NCBI GenBank assembly: GCA_002794775.1
Contig: NBAY01000008.1
Span: 992,001-1,056,000, forward strand
Source: Porodaedalea pini
Lineage: Eukaryota > Basidiomycota > Agaricomycetes > Hymenochaetales > Hymenochaetaceae
Direction: 5' to 3'
DNA: 64,000 nt
The notes under the pieces are model-generated. The model saw only the letters and a list, made by a program, of their open reading frames with translations, did no database searches and had not been told where the DNA came from. Of the stretch, positions 47,080-59,466 are shown in pieces; the first letter of the stretch is position 1; every line of letters begins with the position of its first letter. The position numbers and the translations under genes were made by a program.

Positions 47080-49207
47080 CTAGTAGCATGGTGTTTCTGG
47101 AGCATCGTTCTGTGAAGAAAAGTGGCATGTATGAGCAAGGGCTGAGGAGAGAGTTCAACACTGCCTCTTACCTGACGGATGAAGGTAAGCATATGACAAG
47201 TGATATAGCCCTTCGCGAAGCCAGCGCCAGCGTACGCATAGAGATACTGCCACTTGCGCTTGAACGCTTCGAACTCCGCTCGGTTGTTTTTCAGCGCAGG
47301 GAAGTCCTTTACGATCATGTCCTGCGTCAGGTTCTTCTCCAAACGGCGTCCCCATTCGCGCAGTGTGCGAGGGTAGTCTGAAATTAGAACATGGGTCAGC
47401 TGAACGGTCGACTCTTGATAGTGGGAGCTGGAGACGCACGGGCGGCATGATTCTCAACACCCTCGAGAGTGAAGCGACCTTGCGAGGCAGAATGTGCTGC
47501 CGTGATCAACGACGTCGCGCTCGGGAGACACGAATTTGGCCACATGTAGCGCCGCATAAAGTCCTCTGCCCTGGAAAACGGACAGAGAAGATCGATGTCA
47601 AAATCAACCTTTCTTAGAATCCTCGGAACAGGGCGGCGGATAACGGATCCGGGAGCTGATGACATGGGATGACACTTACTGATAGCTAGAGAAACGCGAC
47701 TCCGGGAAAGTCGATGATGTGACGACAACCGTGGCATTGTCAGACTTGAGCGCCCAGTCAACGAGGGAGAAATAGGTGTTGTAATACTAGGGAGACAGGG
47801 GTTGTAAGTGAATAGGATTTGTAGACCGAGGAGATTGTAGAGCATACTTTAGCGCCGACGTGCTAAAGAAGGAATGGAGCAAACGGTGGTCAGAACTTTC
47901 GAAGGGAAATACAAATGGAAAAGGCTTTTACCTCCAGCATCTCAATACTGATGAAAGCATCGAAGGCCTTCTCGAAATCAGGCGGAAGTTCGCGGTAGTC
48001 CATGAGGTGAACTCGAATGCGTCCTTCCAGTCCGGCATCCCTAATGCGCTCTTCAGCAAGGCTCTTCTGTTCCTTCGACAGCGTGAGCGTATCGACTTCG
48101 CAACCAAACGAACGTGCAGCCTAATCAAGATAGGGGTTGATGAGCTTAACGAATGCAGCCGATCAAGACAAGCTTCCCGCAACTGACCTCAATCGCGAGA
48201 CCACCCCAGCCGGACCCGAACTCAAGGATCCGGTGGCCAGGCTTAACCCGTGCCTTGCGCAGGACGTGATGAAGTTTACGGAGCTGAGCAGCTTCCAGGT
48301 CTCCGGGCTGGGGGCCAACCTCGAGGTCACCTCGGACACCCCCTTCAGCGTCGCTCCAGAGGGCGGTAGAGTACATCATCTCGCTGCTCAGGAACGCCTT
48401 TAAAAAGGGGATTTACAAAAAAAATCAATACTTTGAGAAAAATAATGGAAAAGAGCTGCCTACCTTGAAAAGTTCATTCGACTGATCGTAACTTGCGATC
48501 GCATTGAGGCGCGCTCTCGACTTTGTCTGCCCAGTGAACGCATTTGAAAGCCCACTAATTGCCGAGACTACCCTGTTTACAGTAGTTGACAGACTGGACA
48601 TCCCAACTTGATTATCGAGCCAAAGCTATGAGGCAACAACTAAGCAAGGTAATTAGGCTTTCAATACAATAGCGCTAAAACTCACGTCGAACACGGCCTT
48701 CAGGTCGGTGACTTGTACATCGCCGATCATGTATGCTTCACTGACTGAGTGAGCATATAAGTTATATGTAGACAGTGGAGTAAAGATCGAGATCAAGACA
48801 CTCACAGCCCAAATCACCAGAGCTACAATGTCAAAGAACGGACAAGGGTGAGCGAATATACACTCAAATGAGATAGAGACTCACATGAGAACACGACTCC
48901 AAAAGGCGTCGTTGGTAACCGTGAGCTGGACATCGTTGCCGCCTTCAGTTCGCTCGCCGAACTCGAATATGTTATGCTTGTCGACGATAGTAAGGTGTCC
49001 TACAGAGATGGCGGCTTCAAGAACGGAGACAAGAGATGACCGAGCTGAGTGACGATCCGAAGTTCATTAGTATGAGCGGAGTAGCTATGCACGATGCTCC
49101 ATACCGAAGGACGTTAACCACTCGCGCGGTGTTGGCAGCGAAACGGACAGAGACGGCACCGACGGCGGCGACACGATGCCAATCGATGTAGAGACAGTTG
49201 CACCCAT
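47080..49207 (-). CDS. cfa: Cyclopropane-fatty-acyl-phospholipid synthase family methyltransferase
   Basis: Twelve exons give 447 aa: 49105-49207, 48885-48999, 48806-48822 (17 nt), 48686-48744, 48464-48625, 48188-48397, 47932-48120, 47848-47862 (15 nt), 47680-47786, 47440-47570, 47172-47377 and 47080-47109. CFA synthases transfer a methylene from S-adenosylmethionine to the double bond of a membrane acyl chain. N-terminal blocks are GHLTIVDKHNIFEFGE, VTNDAFWSRVL and LGFSEAYMIGDV. The SAM-binding motif is HRILEFGSGWGGLAIE. CFA-type blocks are TLTLSKEQKSLAEERI, YRELPPDFEKAFDAFISIEMLEHVG, AEDFMRRYMWP and WGRRLEKNL. All phases agree and the length is a multiple of three. It is head-to-head with a delta-9 desaturase, which would make its substrate. 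Confidence 0.92.
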
Positions 49208-50075
49208 AGTGAAGAGACGAGGGACGATGAGGGACAGAAGGAGCAGGAGCGGGGGAGGCGTCGAAGTGAGACTGGGACTGGGATTGAAGGAGAGGGGAAA
49301 GCATGGGCAGCTATATAGGCTTCAGGAAGACGATGACCCAAGCATGGATGCCGCGCGCAAGGAAGAGATGCTGGATAAACATTGGGAATGCGGCTACGAG
49401 GAGAAGGAGTCGGAGGAAGCATGCTTGGACTCGGAGTCTGTTTCAAGGGCCGACGGCTAAGTTTGCTTCATGCCAATGTTCCAACAATCTAGAAGAGAAG
49501 CGGCTGGTCAAGAGACAAAAGGTGGAGGCGAGGCGAGTTTCGCGCACGGACGTAAGCAGGTGCCAGGTGCGTGCAGCCTCAGTTGCGCCGAGTTTCAAGC
49601 CCAAGACAGTACGTGTAAGCGAAATTTTTGGAAAACGCGGCGGCGGCGGCATGGGGATCTCCATGCCTGTGATCCCGAGGCGAGCGACCGAATTGCGATG
49701 GGCAGAGGCATACAGCGTGTGTGAGATTGCACGCTCAGCAGTAGCACTTAGAACGGCCTTTTGCACAGCTCAGAGTCTATTCACAGTTTCGGCGTGGCAG
49801 TCATGATTTGCTAATAATCGCCTTTTCGGGAAATATCCCATAAAGGAAGGTCGTCATTCTAAGGAAAATAAAATAATAGATGACGGGATCGGACACAAGG
49901 TCTCCGGGGGGCGCTCGCTACGACTCCGTGTCCGAGTCCTTTTGCCGGATTATCAACTTTTTGTAAACACTCTGAACCTTTAAAAATGGCCATCTCATGT
50001 CGTTCTAGCTCGATATCTGTAGCAGTGTGTCCTGCTGCCAAAATACCGTCTGCACCCCTGCGCGACTAGCTTGCT
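49208..50075. promoter_or_regulatory. Divergent intergenic region between cyclopropane synthase and desaturase
   Basis: 868 bp between the two start codons, with no supported coding sequence. It must hold the promoters of both lipid genes. Short frames are present on both strands but none is conserved-looking. Confidence 0.45.
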
Positions 50076-51946
50076 ATGTCTGCGACGACGACACTCCGAG
50101 TGCGAAGTCAGGCCAGTGTTCTCGACACACCCGCCTCGGCTGGCTGCAGAGTAAAGGCCTTGCCGCATATGCAGTCGAGCTCGTCTTCGCATTCTCTCCG
50201 GCTCACTGCCTCTCGTCCTCCTGTGACTCGCAGGAACTTTCTCTCCGAGATTCGCTGGTTTAATCTTATAGTTGTCACTCTTACGCCCCTGCTCTCTATC
50301 TATGGGCTCTGTACTACGAAGCTCCATAAAGCGACAATTGCGTTCAGCGCCATATGCTATCTTGTGAACATGATCGGTGAATCCTTATTGTCATCTTTAC
50401 TGTAAAATTTTCGTCTCTTTTTGTTCTCGTTAACCGCCCGTGATTTTGACTCTGATCCAGGAATCACTGCCGGTACCCATTCGGTCCTTCTTTTACTTCA
50501 CGGGTTTTCAACTGACGCCGTCGACGTTAAGGTTATCACCGATTATGGTCGCACCGCTCTTACAATGCGTCCCTTCCTCTTCAGTACTTCCTAGCGATCG
50601 TGGGTGCGGGTTCTGTACAAGGATCAATTAGATGGTGGGCTCGTGGCCACAGATCTCATCATCGGTAAGTATACTGCCTTAGCGCCACCTATCTTGTTCG
50701 ACTCAATGAAGGATTCGCACACGAACATGCATCAACTTTGTTTTTTTTCAGGTACACAGACACCGATCTAGACCCATACAGTGCTCGGAAGGGCCTTTTA
50801 TGGTCTCATATTGGATGGATGCTCGTCAAACCCCGGATAACGCCAGGAAGAGCTGATGTTCGCGATTTGTCTCAGAGTAAAGTCGTACTATGGCAGCGCA
50901 AATACTATTTCGTCCTTGCCCTCGTTGCCGGCGTCATTGTCCCTTGGGCTATCCCGGGATATTTCTGGGGCGATTGGCGCGGCGGTTTTTTCATCTCAGG
51001 TTTCCTTCGCATCACCGCAGTGCACCATGTGCGCCTTTTTTTCATTATTCATTCCGATGAAACAGCGCTGACTCCTCGTGCTCTGGGCAGTCTACGTTTT
51101 CGGTCAACTCCATCGCTCATTGGCTGGGAGATACATCCTTCGACGACAAGCATACTCCACGCGACCATTTCATAACGGCGCTTCTAACGCTGGGCGAAGG
51201 CTACCACAACTTCCACCACCAGTTTCCCATGGACTATCGTAACGCCGTCAAGTGGTACCAATTCGATCCGACAAAATGGTTTATTTCGTTTTGCTCGTAC
51301 ATAGGTCTTGCCTCGCATCTTCAGATATTCCCCGAGAACGAAATTCGTAAAGGGAAGTTGGCAATGTCCCTGAAGCGTCTCAAGGGCGAACAAGACTCCA
51401 TTGTCTGGCCGATCAGATCCGACGACCTGCCAGTCATCAGCTGGGAAACGTGTGAGTAATGAACGACTAAATGATAACCCTCAAAATACTGACACTTCGA
51501 CTTCTTATCTTCCTGTGCTTCTGTCGACGCCTATCAGTCAAGGAAGAATCACGAACACGCCCTCTCGTCCTCGTGTCCGGATTCATACACGATGTCTCAG
51601 ATTTCATGAATCGGCATCCAGGCGGGCGAGAGCTCCTCGACAAGGCTTTAGGAACCGACTGCACGGCATCCTTCTTCGGAGGTGTCTACGAACACTCCCA
51701 TGCTGCTCACAACGTGCGTCCATGCTTCTCTGTTCTGTTCTATAATTTCAACGGGCTTCTCCGTAAACGTGGTGGTGGCTCTCTATTACGAAGTAGCTTT
51801 TGCGCTGATTGTCTATCTTCTTCTTTCAGCTTCTATCAACTATGCGTGTGGGAGCGTTGCATGGCGGCCTTGAGCAGGTCGACCAAAGAGCGATTACCCC
51901 CGCCGAGAGACTGTATATCGCCGAATCAGTGGTGCCGCCGCGCTAA
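50076..51946 (+). CDS. OLE1: Delta-9 acyl-CoA desaturase with C-terminal cytochrome b5 domain
   Basis: Seven exons give 458 aa: 50076-50376, 50461-50472 (12 nt), 50532-50664, 50752-51028, 51091-51451, 51538-51713 and 51830-51946. This ER membrane di-iron enzyme makes palmitoleate and oleate from saturated acyl-CoA. The three histidine boxes are present: HRLWSH, HRSHH and [23 protein letters not shown] is split over exons 2 and 3. The cytochrome b5 tail is [19 protein letters not shown]...YEHSHAAHN, with heme ligands in HPGG and EHSH. It ends [16 protein letters not shown]. The 116-nt last intron is long for this window. Phases agree and the length is a multiple of three. ATG 50076 gives a basic N-terminus before the first helix ([17 protein letters not shown]). 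Confidence 0.94.
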
Positions 51947-54593
51947 ACGCCACTCACGGTGTTTGAATTTGATGCAGCTGCTGTTGCCCTGGCACTTTCT
52001 CTTGCATCTTCCCCGAAAGAAGTGCGACAAGCTTCCCTACGTTGAGTAATATGCCTCTCTTCCTTCCCTTGCCTGTCTTTTTCTTTCTCCTGCACGTAAT
52101 GTATCTATTAATCGCTCCGGCTCGCTTTTCTTTGCATAAGGGCAGACTTAATTAGTCTCAGACTCAATGTCTCGAGGAATAGATATTGCCCTGTCATTCC
52201 TGTACGAAGTATGCAGTTATCCAATTTGTTTTGCCTCCAGGTGCGAATTTTCCCGCCCCACACGTCAGAGACGACAGAGTTAAGATTCGAGCGGAGTCTA
52301 TACCTTCTTGATCAGAGAAGAGACACGGTGGACTGGAGAAGTCGAAACCTGCAACCCGATGAATATGACGACAGCCCACTACGTACTATCTCCTAGCAGC
52401 CGGTACCTACAGGCTGCGATTTGGAACATCGGAGTTCTTTGGCTTCGACCCCCTGGCATTCCTATGTCATTGAGTGGGTGCGGGCTGCAGTCTATCAATT
52501 CCACGGAATATCGCTTCAGCCATGAGCTACATGACCCGAAGAGCTTGGAAATATCAATTGCGCTATCGCCTCGATCAGATATCTTTCTGTGCTAGAACCA
52601 ACGTCTGCTGGGACGGACACGGGCCAGCATTCTGGAACGTGGCTTCGTATCTTGAGAAGGAGAACATTAATGGGGGGGGCGGGTCTATGCCAGCCTACAC
52701 CGGTCGAGCGGCTGATGCCTGCATATGCTTCCAAGGGCACGTCCTCGTGCTCCTGTCTCGCTGGGTGAGTACGGCCTGCCGTTTTCTGCTCGCGCCTGAC
52801 GTCGCACATCGGATTTCACACGACGGCGCATGCAGTTTGAGGCGTCCTCTCCCACCATCGATACGCCGGGCGAGTGCGAGAGCCAAGCGCGCAGATCACT
52901 CGAATATTTTAGACTGGTACTAGTGCTCCTAGTGACCTGCACTGGCAGATCTGCGAGCATCATATGTCCTCAGGGCCGCTACGCCTACGTCTAAATTTTT
53001 GCTATTAACCTGTCAGCCTAGGCAGGCATGACTTAGTGGGCGATCGGCCTTTCACAGTGTGCAAAGTGATCTCAGGCCTAGGATCGCCACCGAGCGAACT
53101 TAGCCTCTAGTGGTGTAAAATAAATAAATAAGTAAACAGAGGGCATATGATGCGTTCACTTATAGTTAGCTCCCTTACGTGGTGCATCGAAGCATAGTCA
53201 CTTGCCCTGGTGTTTTTACAGAAATAGCTTCAGTCGAGCAGCCTTTACTGGACCAGAGCATTACTTGAAATAGTACAGCGGAGGCAGTACCGGGAAGCAC
53301 ATGTGCGAAGGTCGGAAGAAAGAAGGGGGCTTCAATGCATGGCTACGGGCGCACATTTCTCTGAGCTCCGGACGGTAGACTGAATAACGTTAAAGTTCAC
53401 CGCGATATATAGGCTACTAGCGAAGAATGCTTCGGTGCTCTGAACCTATTTCCAAAAGCATAACGAGTAACCTGCAGAACCCCCGTTATTGTCTCCGCGC
53501 GGGGCCGCTTCATGCTGGAAACTTACGGCGGGCGTGGAAAGACAAAGGCCCTGATTCTTTACATTTAGTCGGTGTCTCACGCTTGTCCTTGACTACAGAG
53601 AGTAAAAATAAAGTAAGCTTTCGATTACGAGGGCATCAGTGCGTCGAAAGACCAAAGCCGTATCGAAAGCTAGCACAACGTGCGGTGGTTCACTTTGTCC
53701 GATCTAATTTGTCCGATTTCGATTCAAAGAAACTTCTCATGAGTTGAAGCCTAGCCCTGAATGCAAACCTTCGTCCATCTCCCATCTTATGATATGATAC
53801 GGAGCTGAACCTTCCAGTCAAGAATTCGTGCGTTTTAGTCCACACAGCTCGGCCAACACGGCTTCAGCATTGAATTCGAGCTTCGTCCTTTCTTCATTCA
53901 TTCATACATACTGGCGGCGGCTGCCCGCAATGAGAACGCGTCTCCGATTCTGGTCGAGAAGAGCTCATGTCAAATTGCTAAACGAGCCGTACGCCTGGGC
54001 TCATCAACGACTTGACTGGATCTGCTTTGCGATGATCGTGGCCGTCTAAATTTGAGTCGTCGGTGGCTGAGATCACTCAGGCTTTCCTATTTTGGCCCGA
54101 GGGCAAAGCTCAGCGTTAGGATCGGCGACTCGGAGGTCCCAGGGCCTCAGCCTCAACAAAGTCGATGATCGCAGAATCGAAATATCTGATATACAGCGAA
54201 CCTCATGTGGTCGATTACACAAACTGTCAGGTCCACCTGATCTCATGTACACAAGCTATACAAATATACAAATGCCCGTCTCACCGCAAACGAGCCTCGA
54301 GGAGATCTAAGGTGTAAAAATACAGCGGACAAACGGTTCGCGGATCATTACCATCATCACATACATGCACGCTGTCCAGCGGCATTTCGGACAGTCATTT
54401 GTGATCTGCAGTCCATAGTTCAAGGCATAAGCGTACGTAGGAGTTTCGAGGAATAAACCTTTCACTGGTGACGTGAGGTCTCTGTAATGATCTCCGTCGT
54501 GCCAGTGTTTTTTTGAACTTGGACTGAGGATGTAGGTCAGATGGTAATATGTTTCCGGGGAGAAACAATCACATCAGCGTATTTGCTCATCAG
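51947..54593. other. Gene-poor stretch
   Basis: No gene could be assembled. At about 52400 a short plus-strand read GTYRLRFGTSEFF recalls transthyretin-like proteins but nothing around it fits. At about 53850-54000 a plus-strand frame GFSIEFELRPFFIHSYI looks coding-like but is isolated. An imperfect palindrome occurs near 53030-53090 (GGCGATCGGCCT and AGGCCTAGGATCGCC). Confidence 0.35.
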
Positions 54594-56753
54594 TTAATTG
54601 CGCACCATGGAACCCAAAGGAGACGCATCCTCAGCATTTGCTCTTTGCAGCCGACGGCGAACATTAAGAGAAGCAAGGAAGGAGTTCGTATAGACTGTAA
54701 CGGGGCTCATATCAGCCGGTTGGAGCATCTATATTCTAGTGCAGGATCATACCACGTCCTGGCACGAAGAAGAAGCAGGTGTAAACAAGAGTACCAGGAA
54801 GTGCCGAGATCTTATCGCTTCCCATCCGGAGAGAAATTAAAGCAGATGACCGTGATCAGAGACAAAACAGCACATAGACTGGAAGATGGAATCAGGCTAA
54901 GCTCAGTACAGGACAGTCGAATAGGATTACCTCGTCAACAGTCCTGTGGGGGAAATCATTAACTATCTTCTTTTTATAATTTGCACGCACTGACCGGTAT
55001 TGAGGGAAAAGAGAATGAGCCTGTTTATAATACTATCCGCTTCTGTGCAATCACAGAAAGTGAAGATCCAGCATGATTAAGTCCAATTTAAAAGTACTGA
55101 CTTTCGAAGCCCTGTCCTAGCGTTGCGAAGCAAGAACACCATCGACAATGCAATCGATATGTTCCCTGCTGCTGCAAATTCATTAATATTCCTGGATAGG
55201 TTCTAGGGAACGAGTGAGGTCAGAAAACGACCGTGCCAGGTATCGCTCCGAAAAGCAATGCAAGTTCGCACCTCGAGGGATAGCAACTCCATGAATGTCG
55301 ATAGTTGCAACCTGCACGGTTTATGCTGTATCAACGCTTGAACATCGCACATCAACCCTCCGCACATACGCCTCGGCCGTGAAAGCTAATTGAAGCTTGT
55401 CAATTAGTAATTACACCCACTAGAAGCGTGTGCTTGCCTACTGAAAGACCTGCAACGTAGGAAACAAGGTCGAGGTTCAGTGTTCCCTCTCGGACATGAA
55501 ACGACAAGAAGAAGGCTTACCAAACTCTACTACAACAAGGCTAGCCTGCAGGGTCTGTTGTAGATCAATTAATCGGCCGGAAGCCTAGGCGTCTCTTCAC
55601 CATCGAACATGTTAAGAACACGTTTCTTCTGTTGACTGAGATTTTATCGCCGTTGAGCGCGCCTCCGACTTAACCATAAAAAGACAGGGAGCTAGCTCAC
55701 GCTGGCAAATGCGAGAGGTGAAGAAGTTTGCATCAGCGGAAATTAAAAGATGGATCAGCATTCCTTATACGTTCGGTCGGTCGAAGTGCAGTGACCGAAC
55801 TACTGTATATCACTTGTATGTGCCTTTGTACGAGAAGGCCCACAAGGGCCTGCAAGTATTTTCAGGACTCGACATCGATGTTCTTCGCGAATGCATGGAC
55901 CTTGGACACTCACATTGAAAAGCACCTCGACCTAGAGGCACCTAAGTAAGTCATTGGGACGGATTGTCGCAGACTGCCTTTGGTGAACATATCGTCGCTT
56001 ACTATGAGACTCCTGCGAGCCGATGCGGCGAGAAATGAAATGGGCGGGCCGTCAGAACCGAGCCTTCCCGGAGAGACGGAGGCTCACCAAATAATGATCT
56101 GCGTACCAGACCAGGCTGCCAAGGGCCGCAGGGTTCTGGAAGTTCATTACAAGGTACTCGTATACTGTAAATGAAAGCGGTCATTCGCGTGAGTAGGTAG
56201 TCGGGAGTAGATGGGTGGAAATGTACGAAGACAAGTCAAGAATATGTGACCACAAATGGGATGTACGGAGCGCCAGGAAGACAGGCAACTGGAAAGTATA
56301 CTGACGCATATGGGCAAGGAAGAACTGATGTGTACTGTCGCAGGAGAATACCGCGGCTACCTAAACAGAACTGTAGAAATGTTCCGTGAGAGACGCTAGA
56401 CGAACTTCGCTCACCAAGAGTTTCAAGGACCATGTGTCATCGCAATGATCATAGTAGTACCATGTTTGGACGACAGAAACTGTCGAGAGGTTCAAGGCTA
56501 TCAAGTCCAAGCTCAGAGTGAAAGGACCAATTCTATAAGTTACCTCCGTAAAGCCTGAAAGGTTTTTTCCTCATTATTATCTTCAGCACGGGAAAGGGAA
56601 TCAGACATACATTCCTGCGCACATGAGACGCCTATATACATTGCACCCATTCTTCAACAGGCCTAGGTTTTCCAGTTTCAACCGGCTTTACTCATCAAAG
56701 GTCGGGACTCACGTGCTGTCAATTTGGGGAGTGAGATCCTGAGCTGCGCTCAT
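54594..56753 (-). CDS. Seven-transmembrane protein of the fungal DUF6534 type, many tiny exons
   Basis: This was assembled only by splicing, because no exon is long. Supported exons: 56713-56753 (MSAAQDLTPQIDS), about 56607-56651 (MGAMYIGVSCAQ), 56544-56554 (LYG, 11 nt), 56415-56497 (VVQTWYYYDH...WSLKLL), 56306-56360 (VAAVFSCDSTHQFFLAHM), 56107-56164 (LYEYLVMNFQNPAALGSLVW), 56003-56012 (10 nt, SLI), 55914-55931 (VEVLFN), 55824-55849 (ALVGLLVQ, end uncertain), 55272-55311 (LQLSTFMELLSLE), 55102-55202 (SIALSMVFLLRNARTGLRK), 54995-55042 (DSIINRLILFSLNTG), 54931-54943 (13 nt), 54851-54878, 54753-54810 (LPGTLVYTCFFFVPGR) and 54594-54694 (VYTNSFLASLNVRRRL). The block order fits DUF6534 membrane proteins of agaricomycetes, whose function is unknown. 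One or two exons around 55.4-55.8 kb are unresolved. One junction (55102/55042) is out of phase by a base. Confidence 0.72.
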
Positions 56754-59466
56754 CAACGGCCGCTCTCCCTCATGCAACTGCGGATCGCTGGTTGGTAGGG
56801 AGGGTTAGCAAAGAAAAGAGAGAGAGAAAGCAAGTAGCGCTCCTGTCCGAAGTCTCTATAATAGATCGCTTAGTATACCAACGCGGCCCCGTCGCGAGAG
56901 TTTCAGTTCCACAATAAAAATAAAGAAAATTAGGTTGTCCGCGCTAGCCTAGGGTGGTTGCCTCGCTAGCGTTCATGCGATTCAATTCTTAAATCCTTAG
57001 AAAGACGAGACTCTCGGTCTCTTCGGACAAAGTACTATGAACCGAACTGAGAAAACATCATCGCGATAGAGTCTTGAATCGATTTCAGAGATAATCCTGA
57101 TGGAAACAAGTGCTACGTAGCTTCGTGGCAAGTTAACAGGACAAGGTACTACATGGTAGTGTGAGTGTTATGTAACACGGGAAAGGTCTGCCACGTGCAA
57201 TTGCTCACGGCCGCGACAGTTGACTGGGCCCGGCCATAAGTTCGCGAAGACGTTGTTATGGTTTGACCTCTGCATCCGTACAAACTCCCAAATGGCGGAC
57301 CGTGTTCCTTGGCAGAGAACAATCCAGTCAAGGCTCAAGCAGGCACCGGTGAGCTTATCTTAAGCTGCCATTTGACTTTGATACTGCGACTCTTTTGAAG
57401 CAATATTAATGCAGTCAAACTCTCCGGCTTGAAAAAGAGAAACAAAGGGGCTCCAAAATGGATCAAGAGGCGTAAAGGAGAAGTTTGGCCCTTGAACTGC
57501 AGTCATCGACAATCAAGAATGAAGACTTGTCGATATATTCAGGCCACGACAATGACGAATCCATGCTGGGATGGAAGGCACATACAAGGTCCGTTATTTC
57601 GTCTGAGTTCAAATGTCTAGCCAGTGACATTAATATGCTCGCTATCAGATCCTAATGCTCTTCCAAATTTGCCGCCTTTCACGGATGATAGGCGTCCAAA
57701 ACCTTTTCCCGATCATCCACGCTCCTTAAATTCTGATATTTGAAGACCCCGGAAACGCACAACGCTGAGGGCCAGGATGTCCTGCGATAAACACCTGTTT
57801 ACTGCTTGGTAGACCTTCAATTTGGGTATGCTATGATAGCACCCTGAAGCGCGCTGAGAGAACAGATGTCCCATTTTTATCACCATGTATGATTCCGGAC
57901 GAGAGTTTGGCAGCCTTGATCGAAACATGTCATGGTCTTCTGGAGCTCATTTTTCTCGAAACACCGAGGGATCGGAAGATAACTCTCTTACGGCCATGGA
58001 GACGTCGTGCCAGACTTCTATTTGCCCTCCCACCGATGAAATGAATCGACTCCGCCTGAAGATCCTTCGGATATGTTCGTTCGTAGCTAAAATGCTAAAC
58101 TTCTAACTAACAATCCTCTCAAAGCTATGTAAGTCTTGTACATCCTCATGCAATGATAGTTAGACATTCTTTGCCTGCAAGTGCTTTGATCTGTGTTTTG
58201 TTGACTTGCTAGATCCATGGCCTTTCTGCCCCCGGGATCGGAAGACTGAAGGGAAGTTGCGCGCTGAGCGCCGAACCTTTATCATTTCTAATTTCTGATC
58301 CATGATATCAAGACCTGTCTCGTCCGTAAGTTTACGGTCCGAGACTCGCACACAACTTTGAAGAAGCACCGACTGTTCCGTTGCTTATATTCGAAGCGGA
58401 TTGTTCCTTCTTGCCGTGCAGACAGCATCATTCAGTATAAATGAATGCCCATCAGTGACAGCGTGAGCACCGCGGACGGGATGGGCCACGCAGGTTCGAC
58501 TGTTGACACCGGATGCCCTGCATGGCGACAGTGCTTCATAATATCATATTATACCTAGAGGATGTCGCTATTACGACGGACTAGAGATGGTTTTAGGATC
58601 GGAATCAAATTCCGTGTTCCCTTTTCTCCTAGGAGCCGCTCACAAAGACTGCTTTGTACCAATTTTGTCATATCTGACCTTCGGACTGTCTGGACGCTCT
58701 CGTTCAATACAAATTTCCCCGAGTGCGCACCCGATCTATCGGAGTGCAATCCTCTTCTCGCGATGAAGACAGTCCCAAGTCTTTGTGCCGTTCGCTTGAC
58801 TCTCGGTTCGTTGAAGAAATAGCAAGCGACATTGGTCCGTATATGAAGCGTTCCGATGGTACAACCGATCTGTATTAGCTGCCGGACTTTAAAATGACGG
58901 ATTGGCTTCGAAGAACGCCGATTACAGACCTCTGACCGAGCTTAAAGTGAAACTGAGGCGTCGAAGGTGGAGGAATTGAAGTCCAACGGAAAACTCAAGT
59001 GCCGCCGTTGCTCGGACGGAGCCTTCTCTGCCCGGTTTACTTACTGACAGGACACACAGTTGAGTGCTTGTTTCATTCTTCACGGACCATGTTTGGATGA
59101 CCTGAGGAAACAGTATTTCAACTTGTAATGCCCTCGTGGACTTACATATAGCCTTTGACATTATGTGTAACTGTTTTTTTTAAAAAAATATATGAGGCAG
59201 GCCGATTGCGGCTTTTCCGTCGGGGAGTCATTTGAAAAGGCAGAGGAAAGCTCGGAAGATAAAAAATATGAAGTTTACATTAGTCATCAGTGGCGTGCTC
59301 GTGAGACTAAGATACCATATGTGAATAATATTCTTCATTAACGCGTTTGTTGCAAGCCGCGCTCGCCAGACACGCAGCAGCAACCACTCTCGCCCCTAAT
59401 CCTCTTTACCTTCTTGGGGAGCAATTGGACGACCAGTTGACACGTTCGTGGTGCTCGTCGTCGACC
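56754..59466. other. Gene-poor stretch before kinesin-3
   Basis: No assembled gene. An inverted repeat CGCTAGC...GCTAGCG lies at about 56940-56972. At about 59060-59103, minus strand, the sequence CTCAG-GTCATCCAAACATGG resembles the VQTW exon start of the seven-helix gene at 54.6-56.8 kb, so a decayed second copy may be present. This is not supported by other exons. Confidence 0.35.

Noticed and set aside
52390..52620. GTYRLRFGTSEFF, reminiscent of a hydroxyisourate hydrolase
   Set aside because: The family's C-terminal YRGS motif and the N-terminal conserved residues are absent and the frame breaks at once; likely coincidence.
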